From: Guadua angustifolia
Taxonomy: Eukaryota; Streptophyta; Magnoliopsida; Poales; Poaceae
Reading direction: 5' to 3'
Assembly: GCA_036346375.1 (NCBI GenBank)
Contig: JAYEVE010000452.1
Location: 39,174-103,173, forward strand
DNA length: 64,000 nucleotides
Position 1 is the stretch's first letter. Each line of letters begins with the position of its first letter. A model generated the notes under the pieces. It saw nothing but the letters and a program-made list of their open reading frames with translations, searched no databases and was not told where the DNA came from. A program made the position numbers and the translations under genes. Below are positions 22,422 to 35,549 of this stretch, piece after piece.

Positions 22422-23834
22422 CTTTCTTGTAATAGCCGCCGCCGCCGTCGAGACGGTGGTGGAGGCAGGAATTGACAGAAGCTAATGAGTTATGATACTA
22501 ATCAACAATCTTTCCAACCAAATGATACTAGAAGCTAATGAGTTATGATACTAATACAATCTTTTTGATGAAGTTATAGGTATTAGCAACATTCTATGGA
22601 TTAAAGAATGATTATCAATGATTTAAAATTTCAATGTACAAAAGAATAATAATTAAAATAATTTATGCAGACAAATAATACACATATGGTCAAATTCAAT
22701 AATTACTGAAATGAGATACTACAAATTGGGGATCGAGGGCCAATGGCCTTTGTTTTAGCCCGTATGTCAATAGGAGGTGGCGGGTGTCGGCGGAGCAGTG
22801 CAGGTGAAGCTCCCCCATACCCATACCCGTTTACCCGTCGGGTAGAGTTTGGCCCCTATAAACATACCCGCGGGTAATAAAAGAGAAACATATCCACCTC
22901 CATTAGGGTTTTTATCCGTAGGTATACGGATAATCGGGTAAGATTACCATCCCTAGGCAGGATCTCTGCCAACGAGGACTACTTCAATCTAATGGGCCGC
23001 ATGTCGGGCTTCTTAGTGTATTCCGGAGCAGAGTCCTCGCAGCCCAAAAGCCACGAACATCAGCAGCTGAAAATTGATGAGAGGAGAAAGAAAACGCTGG
23101 GCTTCGGCGGCGGCGCGGTGGAGGCAGCGGAGGCGGCGCCTCGGTCGTCAGCTTTCCCTCGCCGTGCTCCTTTTACGGTAAGATACTTACTTCTTGACTT
23201 TTCATGCCGCTTAAGTCAATTTTGAGAATTTGCCAGCGGTAAAATCTCTGGAGTGAGAATCTTGTTTCCTTACGTCAGTATTGATGGGTCGACCGTAAAT
23301 GGCGAAGGATTTTCGGCCTTCAGGTTTAGTTCAACTGAAAATACTGAGTATATGTATATCAAGCTGACAAATGCATCATTGTCCACAGTTAGTGAGGCCC
23401 TTTTATCTGAGTTTCCATCACAGTGGGGAGACAATTAAATAAAAACAAGTGGAGATTCTGTTTGGGCTAATCCATCACACACACAAAAAATTTGATAAGA
23501 GTTTTTAGATAGTCAATACGAGTGCAATAGCAGGAGTTGACAGAAAAGTACAGCAATTTAATGCACATATAAATACTCAACAGAAACCACCATTGTGATG
23601 AACCTGTGCTTGCCAGAGCATTCCTATATAGAAATTTATTCAGAAATGATGCTGTATTTTAGGCACATTATACGTCTAAACTACACTAATAGAATTGAAG
23701 TACAAACATAGATCAGCTTGCCTTTTATGGTCCAGAAGTACTATAAGGGTAATATACATACCTCACAATTGGAAACTCTGAAATTGACTTAATGAAAACA
23801 AAACAATTATTTCTTGATGCGTTACGCCAGAAGG
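22422..23834. other. Intergenic stretch, no recognised gene
   Basis: This holds a GCC-repeat near 22438-22460 and a short internal duplication of AGCTAATGAGTTATGATACTA at about 22480 and 22532. Near 22820-22930 a cluster of TACCC/GGGTA words is seen. ORFs at 22992-23225 and 23253-23438 (+) have some codon-like character but no motif I recognise. They could be exon scraps captured by a transposon. Confidence 0.35.
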
Positions 23835-24045
23835 CTAAACAGTTAATCCCGGACGCTTCCTCCCCGTAGACATGGAAGTGTTAGGCTTGTCATCAACACA
23901 AGTTAGAACATAGTGAACAAAGGTGTTATCCTTGGTTCCCAAAGAACTAGGTTAAACTCACCCTTTGGCCGTATAGTAGGATCTGCCACTAGGTCTCCAA
24001 CTGTTACCTGGGGTAATTTGATTTTTTGAAACATTACATAAGAGG
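23835..24045 (-). pseudogene. NLR-like family, C-terminal module fragment (copy 4)
   Basis: The minus strand reads LPQVTVGDLVADPTIRPKGEFNLVLWEPRIT and then, after a one-base frame change near 23925, continues with FVHYV to the terminus SMSTGRKRPGLTV and a TAG stop at 23835-23837. This is the family C-terminal module: the (F/V)GDL, RPKGEF, WE(S/P)R and basic-tail motifs are all present. No NB-ARC sequence is attached upstream. It lies just downstream of copy 5, on the same strand. Confidence 0.8.
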
Positions 24046-24370
24046 CACAGCGGAGGAGCAGGAGAAATGGACAAGGTGGTGTTGATTTTGCAGAATGCAC
24101 TGTTTCTCCTTTTTTTTTTGGATCTTGTATCTGATGACATAGAAGTAAGTACATTGTTGCTGACGTTTTGGGCAGGAAAGCTCTGGTTTTGACAAGGACG
24201 TGCCAAATATTGTTTTGACAAGGACGTGGCATGTTATCTGCATAGCGAGTACACTGTGGACACTAGATTACTTGGTAACAAAAATGATATAGTTTCATCT
24301 ACATGACATAGAAGCTAGATATTTTATTAAACACATCATGAGGGTGTAGGATTACACAAATAGAGGGGTG

Positions 24371-25796
24371 TTATGGTAATGCTCGGCGCTTTCTTCTTGT
24401 AGACAATATCTCAGTTTTCTCCTGTGCACAGGCTTGAACAAAATAGACATGCTTAGGGTACGGGGCTACCTTTGATTCCCATCTCACTATATCAAAATCA
24501 CCCTTGGGTAGAATGCTAGGATCCATTAATAATTCTCCAAATCTCACTGTAGGCAACGACCTTCTCGCAACATCGGTTTCACTCCGACGAGGCATGAGAC
24601 GCAATGGAGGAGTGGAAGGAGAGGCAAACTTTGTTATGTCCGTCGGACGATCGCTTTCAAGAAGTAGCTTCGGATGCTCACCAAACATGGAGAGGTTGCT
24701 CTCGATCGCATTCCTGAACCTAGTCAGAATGGAGAGCCAGAACTGAGTGTTCATGTTCATCCTCAGTACATCGGCGAATGTGTATGCCGTGATGAGTGAC
24801 CCGTTCATCAGCACTGGGAACTCTTGAACCATTGATGCTAAATGGGGATGGTATTCCATGTTTGTGCTTCCGAATGATAGCACCTTGAAGAGGTAGCTGT
24901 ATTCCTCTTGGGGGAGGCTACCCAGGTGGATTGGCTTCACGGTACCAAATCTCACTAAACTTTCTATCCTACTTATGATTATCACCTTGCTTTCCTTGCT
25001 TATGCATGTCACTGATCGATAAATTTTCTTCCATTTCTCATCATAAACATCTGAATGAAATGTGATAACAACTAATGTTCTTCCTGGTGTGAACCTTTCA
25101 TGGTCTATTGAAGTACAAAATCGAAGAGAAGTGGCCACGGACCTTCTCATCGTTGCACACATGTGCCACCAGGGTTTTCTTCCCGACCATGTAGCCACCA
25201 ATGATTGGAAGAACAGCTGGAACACCAAGAGGGCCGTGCTGTAACAAGAAGTTGAGAACTTGTTGCTTCTCGTTATGACGGCCAAACATGAAGTTGTCAA
25301 CATAAAGGTAGGTGTCATAGGGTCTGCGGGACATCCGTTCGCATCCCCCTAAAAGTATAACAAACTCTGTCATATTAGAAACCACAGTTTCTAAATTTGA
25401 CAATGCGCCTTGCAGATCAGGGGGAGCACCTCTGTGCTTTGGTTTACCGGTAAGTGTGCGAAAACGCTTGAGGGGAGTGGCAACATAGAGGGCAAATGAA
25501 CCACTGGCCTCTTCTTCAATGCTTCCCTTCATCAGTTGGTTGCACTTGAAGGTGTCCAGCGCATGATAACCATGGTACATCACCTCCACAAGCATCTTCA
25601 GCTGCATGAGCATACCGGAGTTGGTGATGTATTTGCTGTTCGCCTCCTCGACAACAGTGTGAACTCTAAGCAGGAGCTGCTGCAACCTCTCCACCTGCTT
25701 CTCCTTCGAGCATGCATGCTCTGAATACTTGCTCGTCAGGAAGGGTATGATTCGACCAACAAGGTCAGTGGTAAGAGCAGATATGGCAATCTCCAT
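24371..25796 (-). pseudogene. NLR-like family, nearly full-length copy with one frameshift (copy 5)
   Basis: It starts at the ATG at 25796 (MEIAISALTTDLVGR, equivalent to the start of the intact gene). It runs through the coiled-coil region, GGCERMSRRPYD, FGRHNEKQQVLNFLL, the P-loop IIGGYMVGKKTLV and SSILYFNRP, where a stop appears. Near 25100 the reading moves to another frame, which continues unbroken through KVIIISRIESL, LPQEEYSYLFKVLSFGS, a GLPL-like region, FGELLMDPSILPKGDF, RWESKVAP and the basic end STRRKRRALP. One extra base near 25104 explains the break. Without it the protein would be about 474 residues with no LRR. It may be a recent pseudogene, a non-reference allele, or a sequencing error. 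It is the best evidence that the domain plan of the family is ancestral. Confidence 0.85.
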
Positions 25797-26156
25797 GTTA
25801 AACTCCCGTGGGACTAGTGTGCAAGAAAAGGAAATACATCTGGAAGCACAAGGACAGTTCCACAGTTTTGATGTAGCAGGGAAAGCGAATCAAAGAGATC
25901 AAACAACAAAGCGAGAGACAAACTAATTGAATCGCTCGACGCAAGATCCAATGTCAGTTTTCTGAATAACTCAAGAGAAACTAGGCTAGCTTTGTTAATC
26001 CTGGATTTGATGATCTACTTTCCAAACCACGGCCCTGAATTTATAGGCAGCACATTAGCAGAACTAGTAAGCTTGAGCTCTGTCTTGAACTTGGATACAA
26101 CCGAAACTGAAAATAAAAATTGAACCTTTTTTTTTGCGATGAATATAGAAATTGAA

Positions 26157-26434
26157 AGTTGACTCTTGACTTTTCTTTGTGCCATCGGACAGAAGCTTGG
26201 AGACAAAAACAGCAGGAAATAAATTGAATTGAACTAGTGTGTTTCCAATCCTTTCCAAATTAATAAATTTCTATCCGTAGCTCCTATCTGATTAAAGTTG
26301 ACTCTTGACTTTTCTTTGTGCCATCGGACAGAAGCTTGGAGACAAAAACAGAAGGAAATAAATTGAATTGAACTAGTGTGTTTCCAATCCTTTCCAAATT
26401 AATAAATTTCTAACCGTAGCTCCTATCTGATTGA
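26157..26434. repeat. Tandem duplication, 2 x 139 bp
   Basis: GACTCTTGACTTTTCTTTG and the following sequence recur at 26161 and 26300 with very few differences. It lies in the upstream region of copy 5. It looks like a recent slippage or unequal-crossover event. Confidence 0.9.
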
Positions 26435-27650
26435 ACTGATAAATTCATGACGTCGAAACGAGTATAAGTACAGTAGCTAACACTGTTTGTTGCACAAATT
26501 TGTCCATAAATGCCAGTCTTATCTGTTGTGTCATTTGTCGTGCTTTTTTCTGACTTAGACTGAGAACAGCAGTTACCAGCAAATTCATACTCGCTTTGTT
26601 ATTTTCAAATAACGTTATTGTAGATTCTATGCATTCATAATTTCTAAATCTTATCGGTACATTTAAGATGACCTTTATTGGCTATATAAAAATCATATCT
26701 CTGAATTTGCTGTCAAAACTACTTTCAAGATATGACAATTTTCTTGGTTTATAGATACAGTTACAGAAAGCAATCATCAAATTCACGTCTTGGAGCCTAT
26801 GAAGATTCATTAACATGGTACAAAAATATGACAGAGTAGCTGTGAGTTGTGACTAAGGTTTCAAATTTCGTTTTTGAACTATATCTCGGAGATGACCGAA
26901 ATCCGAAATTTTGATGAGATTTCAGAATTTTGAATGAAATCCAAAAAGCAAAATTCAAATCTGGAATTTTTTGGATCAGGATTTTCGAGTTTTCGGCGAA
27001 ATTGCCAAAATCATGGCAAGAAAAATTATTCAAACCACGTTATAAAATTTTAATTTTTTTTGTGGATTGTCCTGTCGCATAACTAATGTTCCAATAAAAT
27101 TTTTAGATGATGATTGAGCCTGAAGAATTTTCAAAAATTCTTATAGTGCTATTATCTTAATAAAAGCCTTACAGTGGGATAGCTGAGTACATGTATTGCT
27201 TCTATAGATTTGATTGAACAACCAAAATAATTTTTGAAACTTTTAAAAAAGGGTGCCAAGGCAATCGTTAAGCTCTCCCAAAAATTTTGGATTATGATCA
27301 CACTTAATAAAATTTATAAAATTCTAACAATGTTACTGTCTCATTTATGTTCCTTCTGTTTTTTATTTATCAAAGATAACATGAAGCTCAATTCATTTGG
27401 AATTTTTCTGTATGATCCTAAGCTACAAAAGATGGTACCCCAAATTTTTGGAGCATGATCAAGCTTGTACATTTTTATAAAAATATGATAGTGCTTCTGT
27501 TATTTATATAAAACGCCTCTAAAATTCAATTTTTCAAAACATTTTCATGGAAGATGATATTCTTTGGAGGTATTGACCCATATCCGGTCCAAAAAACTTG
27601 AAATTAGGTCAAAATACCTAAAATTTCTGAAATCACTGTAGAATTTGATT
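26435..27650. other. AT-rich intergenic stretch, no gene seen
   Basis: About 1.2 kb with many AAAATTTTGA-like words (CGAAATTTTGATGAGATTTC, for example). It probably derives from an old transposon but shows no terminal structure or protein. Confidence 0.4.
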
Positions 27651-27750
27651 TTTTTAGTTTTTATTCCGCCGGGATTTATAATCTCGTCCCGGCTGAAATT
27701 TTTTTAGTTTTTATTCCGCCGGGATTTATAATCTCGTCCCGGCTGAAATT
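27651..27750. repeat. Tandem duplication, 2 x 50 bp
   Basis: TTATTCCGCCGGGATTTATA begins at 27661 and again at 27711. Both units are identical in what can be compared. Each contains CCGGGATT...GTCCCGG, which can pair. Confidence 0.9.
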
Positions 27751-27934
27751 TCATCGGGATTTTGAACCTTGGTTGTGACGTTAGTTGCTACTAAAAATTT
27801 ATGTAATGCTGTCACATTTTGTAGTGCTTTTATGACTAGGACTGAAAAGGGTAGCATTCCCTTTCGTAGTTAGTTAACCAATCACTTTGGTGCAGTGGGC
27901 ATACCTGGAACAGGCTGCATCGAAGAGGCAAGTG

Positions 27935-28145
27935 TTAGGGAGCGAAAAATCAAAAATCTTCTTTCGCGTAACTAAAAAGCCACTGCAAATTATAGATCAC
28001 AGAATTACCACTAGATATGCAGACTTACAGTGGAAGTAGAGTCTATGTAGCACGGTGGTGCAGATGTAGTCATATTAGTCTCGTGCCTCCTCCAACAGCT
28101 TCTTGTGAGCGTCGCTGGTTATGGGTCGTCCTAGATGTGAACATT
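27935..28145 (-). repeat. Probable LTR remnant next to Copia pol
   Basis: It starts TGTTAGGGAGCG on the plus strand, so the minus-strand end is CGCTCCCTAACA, a TG...CA-type LTR end. It is directly attached to the truncated Copia pol at 28146. Its partner LTR is not in the window. Confidence 0.4.
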
Positions 28146-29150
28146 TCAATCTATATCAATCTTCTTATAAACCCATTTTAATTCAATGGTTTTTACACCA
28201 TCAGGCGGATCAACTAGGTTCCAAACTCGATTGTCTCCCATGGATTCTATCTCGGATCTCATGACTCCAAGCCTTTTCTCAGAGTCTGGGCCCATCATCG
28301 CTTCCTTATAAGTTGTAGGCTCATCGCTGTCCAACAACAATATACTACGCGAATACCAAGCAGGTATTTTGCACAGCCTATCCGATCTACATGGCATTAG
28401 TGCCTCCTCTATCGAGGTCCCTCCAACTAGAGTTTTTTAAACCACGGGTTCCGCAACCAGATTTTCCTCGACAGGGGCATCTCCGACCAAGTCCTCCTTG
28501 AGTGGAGTAACTCGAACTTCTTCGAGTTGCACTATTCTTCCACTTGCCTTTTGCGAGAGAAACTATTTCTCTAGAAAGACACCATTCTGAGCGACAAACA
28601 CTTTAACCTCTTGTTGGTTGTAGAAGTAATATCCTAATGTCTCCTTAGGATATCCTACAAAAAAGCATTTATCCGATTTGGGTGTGAGTTTATCGGACAT
28701 CTAACATTTAACATAAACATCACAACCTCAAATTTTTAGAAAAGACAAACTGGGACTCTTTTCAGTCCATATCTCATATGGTGTTTTATCTACAGATTTA
28801 GATGGTACCTTATTTAGTGTGAAAGCTGTAGTTTCTAGAGCATAACCCCAAAAGGATAGTGGTAGATTTGACTGACTCATCATTGACCAAACCATGTCTA
28901 ACAAGGTCCGATTACGCCACTCGGATACCCCGTTCCTTTGAGGCGTGCTGGGAGGCGTAAGTTGTGGAACAATTTTGCAACTCTTCAGATGATTATTAAA
29001 CTCATGACTCAAATATCTGCCTCCACGATCAGATCATAGAAACTTAATTTTCTTGCCACGTTGATTTTGTACTTCATTCTGGAATTCATTGAACTTTTCA
29101 AAAATTTCCAACTTATGCCTCATTAAGTAGACATAACCGTATCTACTATA
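28146..29150 (-). pseudogene. Copia-type pol remnant: integrase end and start of reverse transcriptase
   Basis: The minus strand reads integrase sequence first (QLTPPSTPQRNGVSEWRNRT, LSFWGYALETTAFTLNKVPS, TPYEIWTEKSPSLSFLKI). It then continues through GYPKETLGYYFYN near 28640 to the reverse transcriptase start (MRSEIESMGDNRVWNLVDPP, LKWVYKKIDID) at 28150-28240. The order is that of Ty1/Copia. There are in-frame stops, for example near 28700 and 28435, and the reverse transcriptase is cut after about 50 residues by LTR-like sequence. It is a different element from that at 19750-20712. Confidence 0.85.
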
Positions 29151-29164
29151 GTTATCAGTAAAAG

Positions 29165-29540
29165 TAATGATAATTTGTTGATGGCATGTGTTGCACAATA
29201 ATCAACTGAGATGTCAAATGATTTATATTAAGGCGAGAGGCCAGAAGCTATGTGCCATGGTGGGTGGGTGAAATTGGGTTGGTGATTTGTGAAACAATTG
29301 ATAATGGTTACTGCAAATAATTGGAAGTTTTACCTCGGTAAATGATTTAGATTAAGACAAGTGACAAGAAGTTATGTGCTAGGTGGGTCCATGTGATATT
29401 GGGATGGTGATTTTGTGGGAATCAATTGATATAATTTGGTGTTAATAAGCAGATTGGAAGTTTTGTCTTGGTCAATTAATAATGTAATCTTGTAAGCTAT
29501 TGAATTGAGCTAATCATACAACTACATGTCCGGAATGGAA
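29165..29540 (+). repeat. LTR-like long repeat, diverged copy 2
   Basis: This resembles 1060-1340 of copy 1, with GATTTA...GGCAAGTGACAAGAAG, TCTTGGTCAATTAA and CATACAACTACA...AGGAATGG-type words in the same order. Similarity fades after about 29540. The right part is either strongly diverged or a different repeat. Confidence 0.5.
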
Positions 29541-30565
29541 TAGACATAACTCAGTAGGTTACCGAGTGTTGACATATGCTACATCAGGAGGTAAACTAAG
29601 CTTTGTGCGTAGTTGTAGAAGATGTGTGTTACGTTGGCTCCATATCTTGAACAATTGTTGTTCCTAGTCCAACGGTGAGTCCCTCATATTCTTTTGCTCT
29701 GTATTCTTATATTTATAACTTTGAATTCAAGAGGCTAAATTATTTGGACTAATAGAATTAAGTCATTATATGACATGTTAGGTTTTATTTAGGTTTCCTA
29801 TAGAGGTTGGCTTCACTTTTGATGAGAATGAGATTCAAGGTCAATTATTAGTACAGAGGAGAGGTCTCATGATTATAATAGATTTGGACGTTGATCTTTT
29901 ACAGCGTTTGCTTCCAAGGGCTACGCATAATTAAGCTTAAATGAGCTACAAGGTTCCGACAACTAACAAGCTAATGTATATAATGTCTTAAGTCTTAGGC
30001 TATTGTTACAGGATATATATTCATCGTTTAAGAAGGTTATGGTGATACAAATATCTTAATTACTGATTTATTATTATTTAAGTTCATTTATTTATATTAT
30101 AGATTTTAGGGTTTATAAAACATGAAGTTATATTTTTAATAGGATTCAGATGCAAAGCATGTTGTAATAAGATTATTTCTTCATAATAGAACAGTCTTTC
30201 CTTAGGGAGCATTTCTAGGCTAGTTCTATTATTATTAGTGTTTATCCGAGATATTTTATTCATTTCCTAATCTTATATATTTCTAAAGTTTATGTTATAA
30301 AGGGTTAGACTTTTGCGGTTGCACTTTACATGATATGCAACTATTTTTCTAGCATTAGCAGGTTACAACCCCAAAAGTGTCTTGTAACTAGTTTTGAATC
30401 TTTTTACTTTTACCCGTAAAAGTTATTAATGTTTTATTTTATATACATATGGAAAATGAAGCATTTGATAGCTTAATTCAAATTAGATCTTTTTGCCGAC
30501 TCTTATGATCTTGACCTTAGGAATGAGGAATGTTTTGAGATTAGCTCTACATGATTTATCATGTA

Positions 30566-30628
<63 letters not shown>

Positions 30629-32486
30629 GAAAGTATGTTTCAACTAGAAGGTTAAGTGCAATACATGACTAATTATAATGATTACTTCCATACCAAATGA
30701 TCTGGTCTTTTAGAATGTCTACAGGTTAGTTTCTATTACATTATTATACACTTGCATTATATGGCCATATACTCAACTTTATGCATCTAGCACTTAATTC
30801 TGTTATAACTTTATTTTGAACTTAATAAAATATGAATTATTTCTACATGACAGGGGTACCATGGTATTAACAGAGCTTAGGAATTATTTTCACTGCATTT
30901 TGAGCTTAATTGCAATAGTTACAAATATTTACTTTTTATCGGCATTGGAACTAATCTATTTATAATCTCAATGCAACTAAATTAAATTCTAAGTATTTTT
31001 ACAGAAATGAGTTAATTATAGTCTTAGGAATATTTATAAATTTACTTCATAATTTCATAAGTTAGGACACACAAATTTTATATAGTGACCATATTAGGTC
31101 AATTATATTTTAAATTCAAGTATTTTAAAATTATATTATAAATTATATATTTTTGCATTTTGGAATACTCATGACCTCAGGAACATTATAAAATTTGCTT
31201 CAGGATTTAAGGGGTTATGGTTTATATATTCCTAATAGTAACCATATTAGGATTTAATCAAGTTTTAAATCCAAAGGAGCCAAAATGAGTTCAAAAATTA
31301 AATGTTCTTGCACAAATGGGTTTCTTATGGTCTCATGAGCATATGGAAATTGTTTCATACTTTTAAAATTTATGGTTTTGCATATTGTCATTAATGCCAT
31401 ATTAGGGTTTTATACATATCTTTATTGAAATAATTCACACTATTGTGAAAAATTAAATATTATTATATATTCCAAATTCACATGTTTTAAATGAATTTAG
31501 AAATTTATTTCATTGTAATTGAATCAAAATGCAAAAGATACTAATGTTTGAATACTTAATGGCTTAAAATTCACTAAAAATGGAAATATGCTTTTGAAAC
31601 TGAAAGCGCCTTTTTTATTTTGTCATTTGAATCAACCATTCTGTGATTGACAACATGGACCTATGACATAGTGACCGCATTTTTAGAGAGACTCGCGGGA
31701 GGCTAACAGCGGAGGCCCACTCGTCACCGCAGAAAAGCAGAGGAGAGTTAGGGCAAGTTCACGGCTGACGAGCGGAGGTCGGAGAAGGGCAGCCGTTGGC
31801 TTAGAGAGTAAGAGGAGGGTACTATGGTGCTAGGGCATAGCTCAATTGAACTAAGGGGTGGCCAAAAAGTACTTGCCACCGAGCTCATGCGGCGACAATG
31901 GTGGGAGCTGGTCGGAAATGAAGATGATAGGGTCTCAGCTTGACTAGGCAATGGGGTTAGCATCAAGGGGCATCAAAAGTTCCATTTTGCTAATTAAGTC
32001 AGTTGGAGGCTTACCGGAGAGCTTTGCCACCGAGCGCCGGTTCTGGGGAAGAAGAAACACAGTGAAAGTGAGACTTTGCGTGAAGTGAGCTAAAAATGAA
32101 GTGTGCAATGGAGTTATGGATGCAAGAGGATGCTCTAAGCTCAAGCAATTGAGGAATTCCTCACTGAGTTGACCAAATTTTGGTTTCCCCCTTTCTGTGA
32201 AGCTCTCAGTAATGGCCGAAGTAGATGGCGATTGGGCAAGGACTCGAACAGGGAGGTGTGCAGGGAATTCAGGGATGAGTCTAGCATTTATAGGCGATCA
32301 AGGTCAGTGTGAGCTCAGTGCAAACTCAAGCTCCATGGTTGCTCGGTTTTGTGGTGGTTTCACTGATGCTTGCACAAGAGATGGTATGGCCTGGCAACAC
32401 AATTTGGGAGGAGAGCAGCACCATGGTAGCAAAATTCACGGGGCAACTGACAAGGCTCACACTCTAAACTTTTGTCTCCTCTAGTA
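29541..32486. other. AT-rich intergenic or repeat sequence, no gene seen
   Basis: This stretch is very AT-rich to 31660 and contains the (TA)n tract listed separately. At 31680-32480 the base composition turns GC-richer and small ORFs appear on both strands. None has a motif I recognise. This change from AT-rich to GC-rich mirrors the interior of the LTR-like element at 50200-52000, so it may be an old relative. Confidence 0.35.
30571..30626. repeat. (TA)28 microsatellite
   Basis: This is an uninterrupted run of 28 TA units, a likely length-polymorphic marker. Confidence 0.95.
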
Positions 32487-35400
32487 TGGATGTAGACTTC
32501 TCAACTGGTGATGTTGTTGTTGGCAAGGGTGAGTATTTAAAGCACTCAACAAGTTGTGCACAGAATGCAATTCTATATAACTATATGCAAGGCTTATGCC
32601 AAAGGAATGGCTAACATGGCTATTTTGCATAAAAGCAGCATTCGTAAATGAATACAGTAAATAGATTGAAAGACAATAAATCAAATAACAATAATAGACA
32701 GGTTCATCATTTTTCAAGTCAACAAAGGTATCCAATCCTAAGTCAAGTTCCAACCTTTCATGGCACCCTGCCATGCTATCCCAAGTTGTCAATACCGCGA
32801 GCAGGACTATCCGAATATATTTTATACTCTGCAGAGGTTATGCACTTTACCCACACGACATGAATATCTCTTTGTATAATCGATATTAACACACTTCCTT
32901 TGGTGTATTGTAGAGATATCATGCAAAGCCTTTACAATGCCCTGTCTTAACCAAATACTACCCGCTAAGATTTCAATACTGAAGGGACTGGTTACCATAA
33001 ATGGTCCCCCCTCTTGCACCATGAGAGTTGATCCCTGAAGGGATTGATTACCACAATTCGAGACTCCCACCACCACTGGTAGTACTAAAACTAAGACATT
33101 GCAAATTAATCAGTTAGGTTTGTCCCATTGTAGACATGTAGTTGCATGTTTGATTCAGGTTAAAAGCTTGCAAAGTTAAATCCTTAAAGTGACTAGAGCA
33201 AGACTTCCTCATACCCTTTACCTTGTTGGTTCACCTTGGCATACTGCCCATTGCCACTTGCTCCAATCAAAATGATTATCACCCCAGTTGATTACCAAGC
33301 ACCATATGCCGTCAACAATTCAATATCATTACGTGACATCCCTCGCCACCACAACTCAAACTCATCATGTGACCACACTTGATGCACTAATTCATAATCA
33401 TGTTCCATATTCCATTAGTCAAGATTAAACTTTGATGATTCAAGTATATGTGATGGCGTGGCATGGCTAAGAATACTATTATAATCTAAGCATCCTATGT
33501 TGATTTTATTATTAACCAACTAATAGTGAACCAATCTAGAGTGACAATAGATTATGACATACAAATGATAAGGTGGGGTATAGATCAAAAGGTAGATTAA
33601 CTAAGTTCCAATTTAATTGAAACATTTATAATCGTAAAATAATATGCAATAAGGTAAAACAATACAGTAGTTTTATAAACATGGTTTTAACATGATTAAA
33701 TCATAACTTGCCTTATAAAAGCCTTTATTATTGCTCTAAATCTTGGTCTTGAGTCGACGAATCTTTCTTGGATACGTCGCATAATTCAACGTCTACGCGA
33801 AATGAGAGAAAGTGAAAGTAAATACAAAAACAAAAAGCAAATAAACTACAAAATCAAATAAAATTCTCTATTAAATATATCTCAATTTTACAAATTTTTA
33901 GAAATTTGAATCACCACAATCGGAGCTCGTATGAGGGAGAACAGGCTCAAGAAAGATTCAAAAAAATCTAAAACCCAGAAAATTGAAAAAAAATACCGGA
34001 TTACCTTAATTATTTTTGCACTAGAAAATTGATTTACTGTATCACTATTGATGTCAGCCCTAAACCAGACTAATCCTAGGTCGACACATGAATAACACTA
34101 TTCCATGAACCAAGTTCATAGATCGATCTAAGTCTACGGTGGAATCGGTCTACCGCAATAGGCGTCCGACAAGTGGACCCTGCACCTGTGCCGACTAGGA
34201 TTCCACGCAAGCCCTAACTGGCCTCCACACAGATGAACACATTAGCACTGAAGGTGACATGGCAGCCACGTTCCTACGATGAATCACGCCACATAAGCCG
34301 GCGATGCACAAGTCCCTATGACCATCGCCGGCGATCAACGAGGGTAGCAATAGGTACATTTGGTCATCTAGGATCTGGTGCTCACCTCCTCTTCAACTGT
34401 TTTGCACTAATTTGATGGTGCCGAACTTCTTCTCTTCATGGTGGCGACGTACCCCTCATGGCGGTGATGTTTTAGCGAGATTCTAGGCTAGCTGATGAGC
34501 CCAACAGATGCGCCTCGTGATGATGAAGCTGACGGTACCAATCCCAGGTCTTATCTCCCATGATTAGCAACGAATTGATACTTTCTCCTCTATGGAAGCG
34601 CACGGTGAAGATCTTCGATTCTGACAAAATGGCACTCTAATCTGTGTGGTTACCTTGGGGCTTCCATTCTATGATTCGCCGTGGTCTCGATGCTACATGC
34701 TTTATAAAGCCTCAAGAGGCCAAGCCTTGCATGGGACGGCCTCAGTCAGAGCACATGGCCGAAACAGAAGATTGATGAGGAGTTTCAATCCGAGATGACG
34801 AACAATTCAATGACGCGCGGCATAATGGACAGCCCTGATTCGCTGCGGTGTGGAACAATCCGACTTAGAGATGACATCCAACGGCCACGGCTGACTCAGC
34901 TATAGGGAAAAATCCAGACTACAGTCACTAGACACCCATCTAAAATCCAACGAGTCCCGATCCAACTGTGGTCACAAACCCATCTCGGCTGTCCATTCAA
35001 ACATTGACTATGCTTGATCCTAGGGTTTGTACAATGGGCTGGGCCTAAGAATAATAGACCAGGCCACTCAATTGAAATGGGCCAGCTTACATGGGTTTCG
35101 ATCCATGCACTATTCAATGATTTTCTAGCATTTCTCATTTAAAATAAATTGTATAATTAAAATAATTAATTAAGGCATTAAAAACACCACGAAAAATAAA
35201 AGAAAAATCTCAAAAATATTTCAATACATTGTGAACTTACATAAAATATTTTTATCCAAAATTTATTTTAATTTTCTTTATACTTAATTAATTTTCACAA
35301 AAGGCCAATATACTTAATTTAAAACACATTCAAATAAATCCCAGAAAAACTTTAGAAAATATTTTTAGACTTTAGAAACCAAAATAAATATTTTTTATAA

Positions 35401-35548
35401 ACTTTATTTTGACTTTATTAATAAATAAATACTTTTCTCAAAAGACCAATATACAAAATATTTAATAAATGCAAATAAAATCAAATAAATTTGAGAAATC
35501 CATAAAATGTACAAATAACACAATATATTAAATAAAGAGCAAAAATTG
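32487..35548 (-). repeat. LTR-like long repeat, copy 3 (minus)
   Basis: From 32487 the sequence follows 48530-48720 (GGTGATGTT...GCAAGGGTGAGTA...CTCAACAAGT, then GGCTTATGCCAAAGGAATGG). It keeps the family order up to about 33750. The outer end reads GGGATGTTATA at about 35539-35549, against GGGATGTTACA at 52705-52715. The GGTCCCGACA end is missing. It has no coding capacity. Confidence 0.6.
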
Positions 35549-35549
35549 G

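Noticed and set aside
23253..23438. Small coding exon (61 residues)
   Set aside because: The sequence looks exon-like and is followed by a stop, but no family, splice structure or paralogue in the window supports it.
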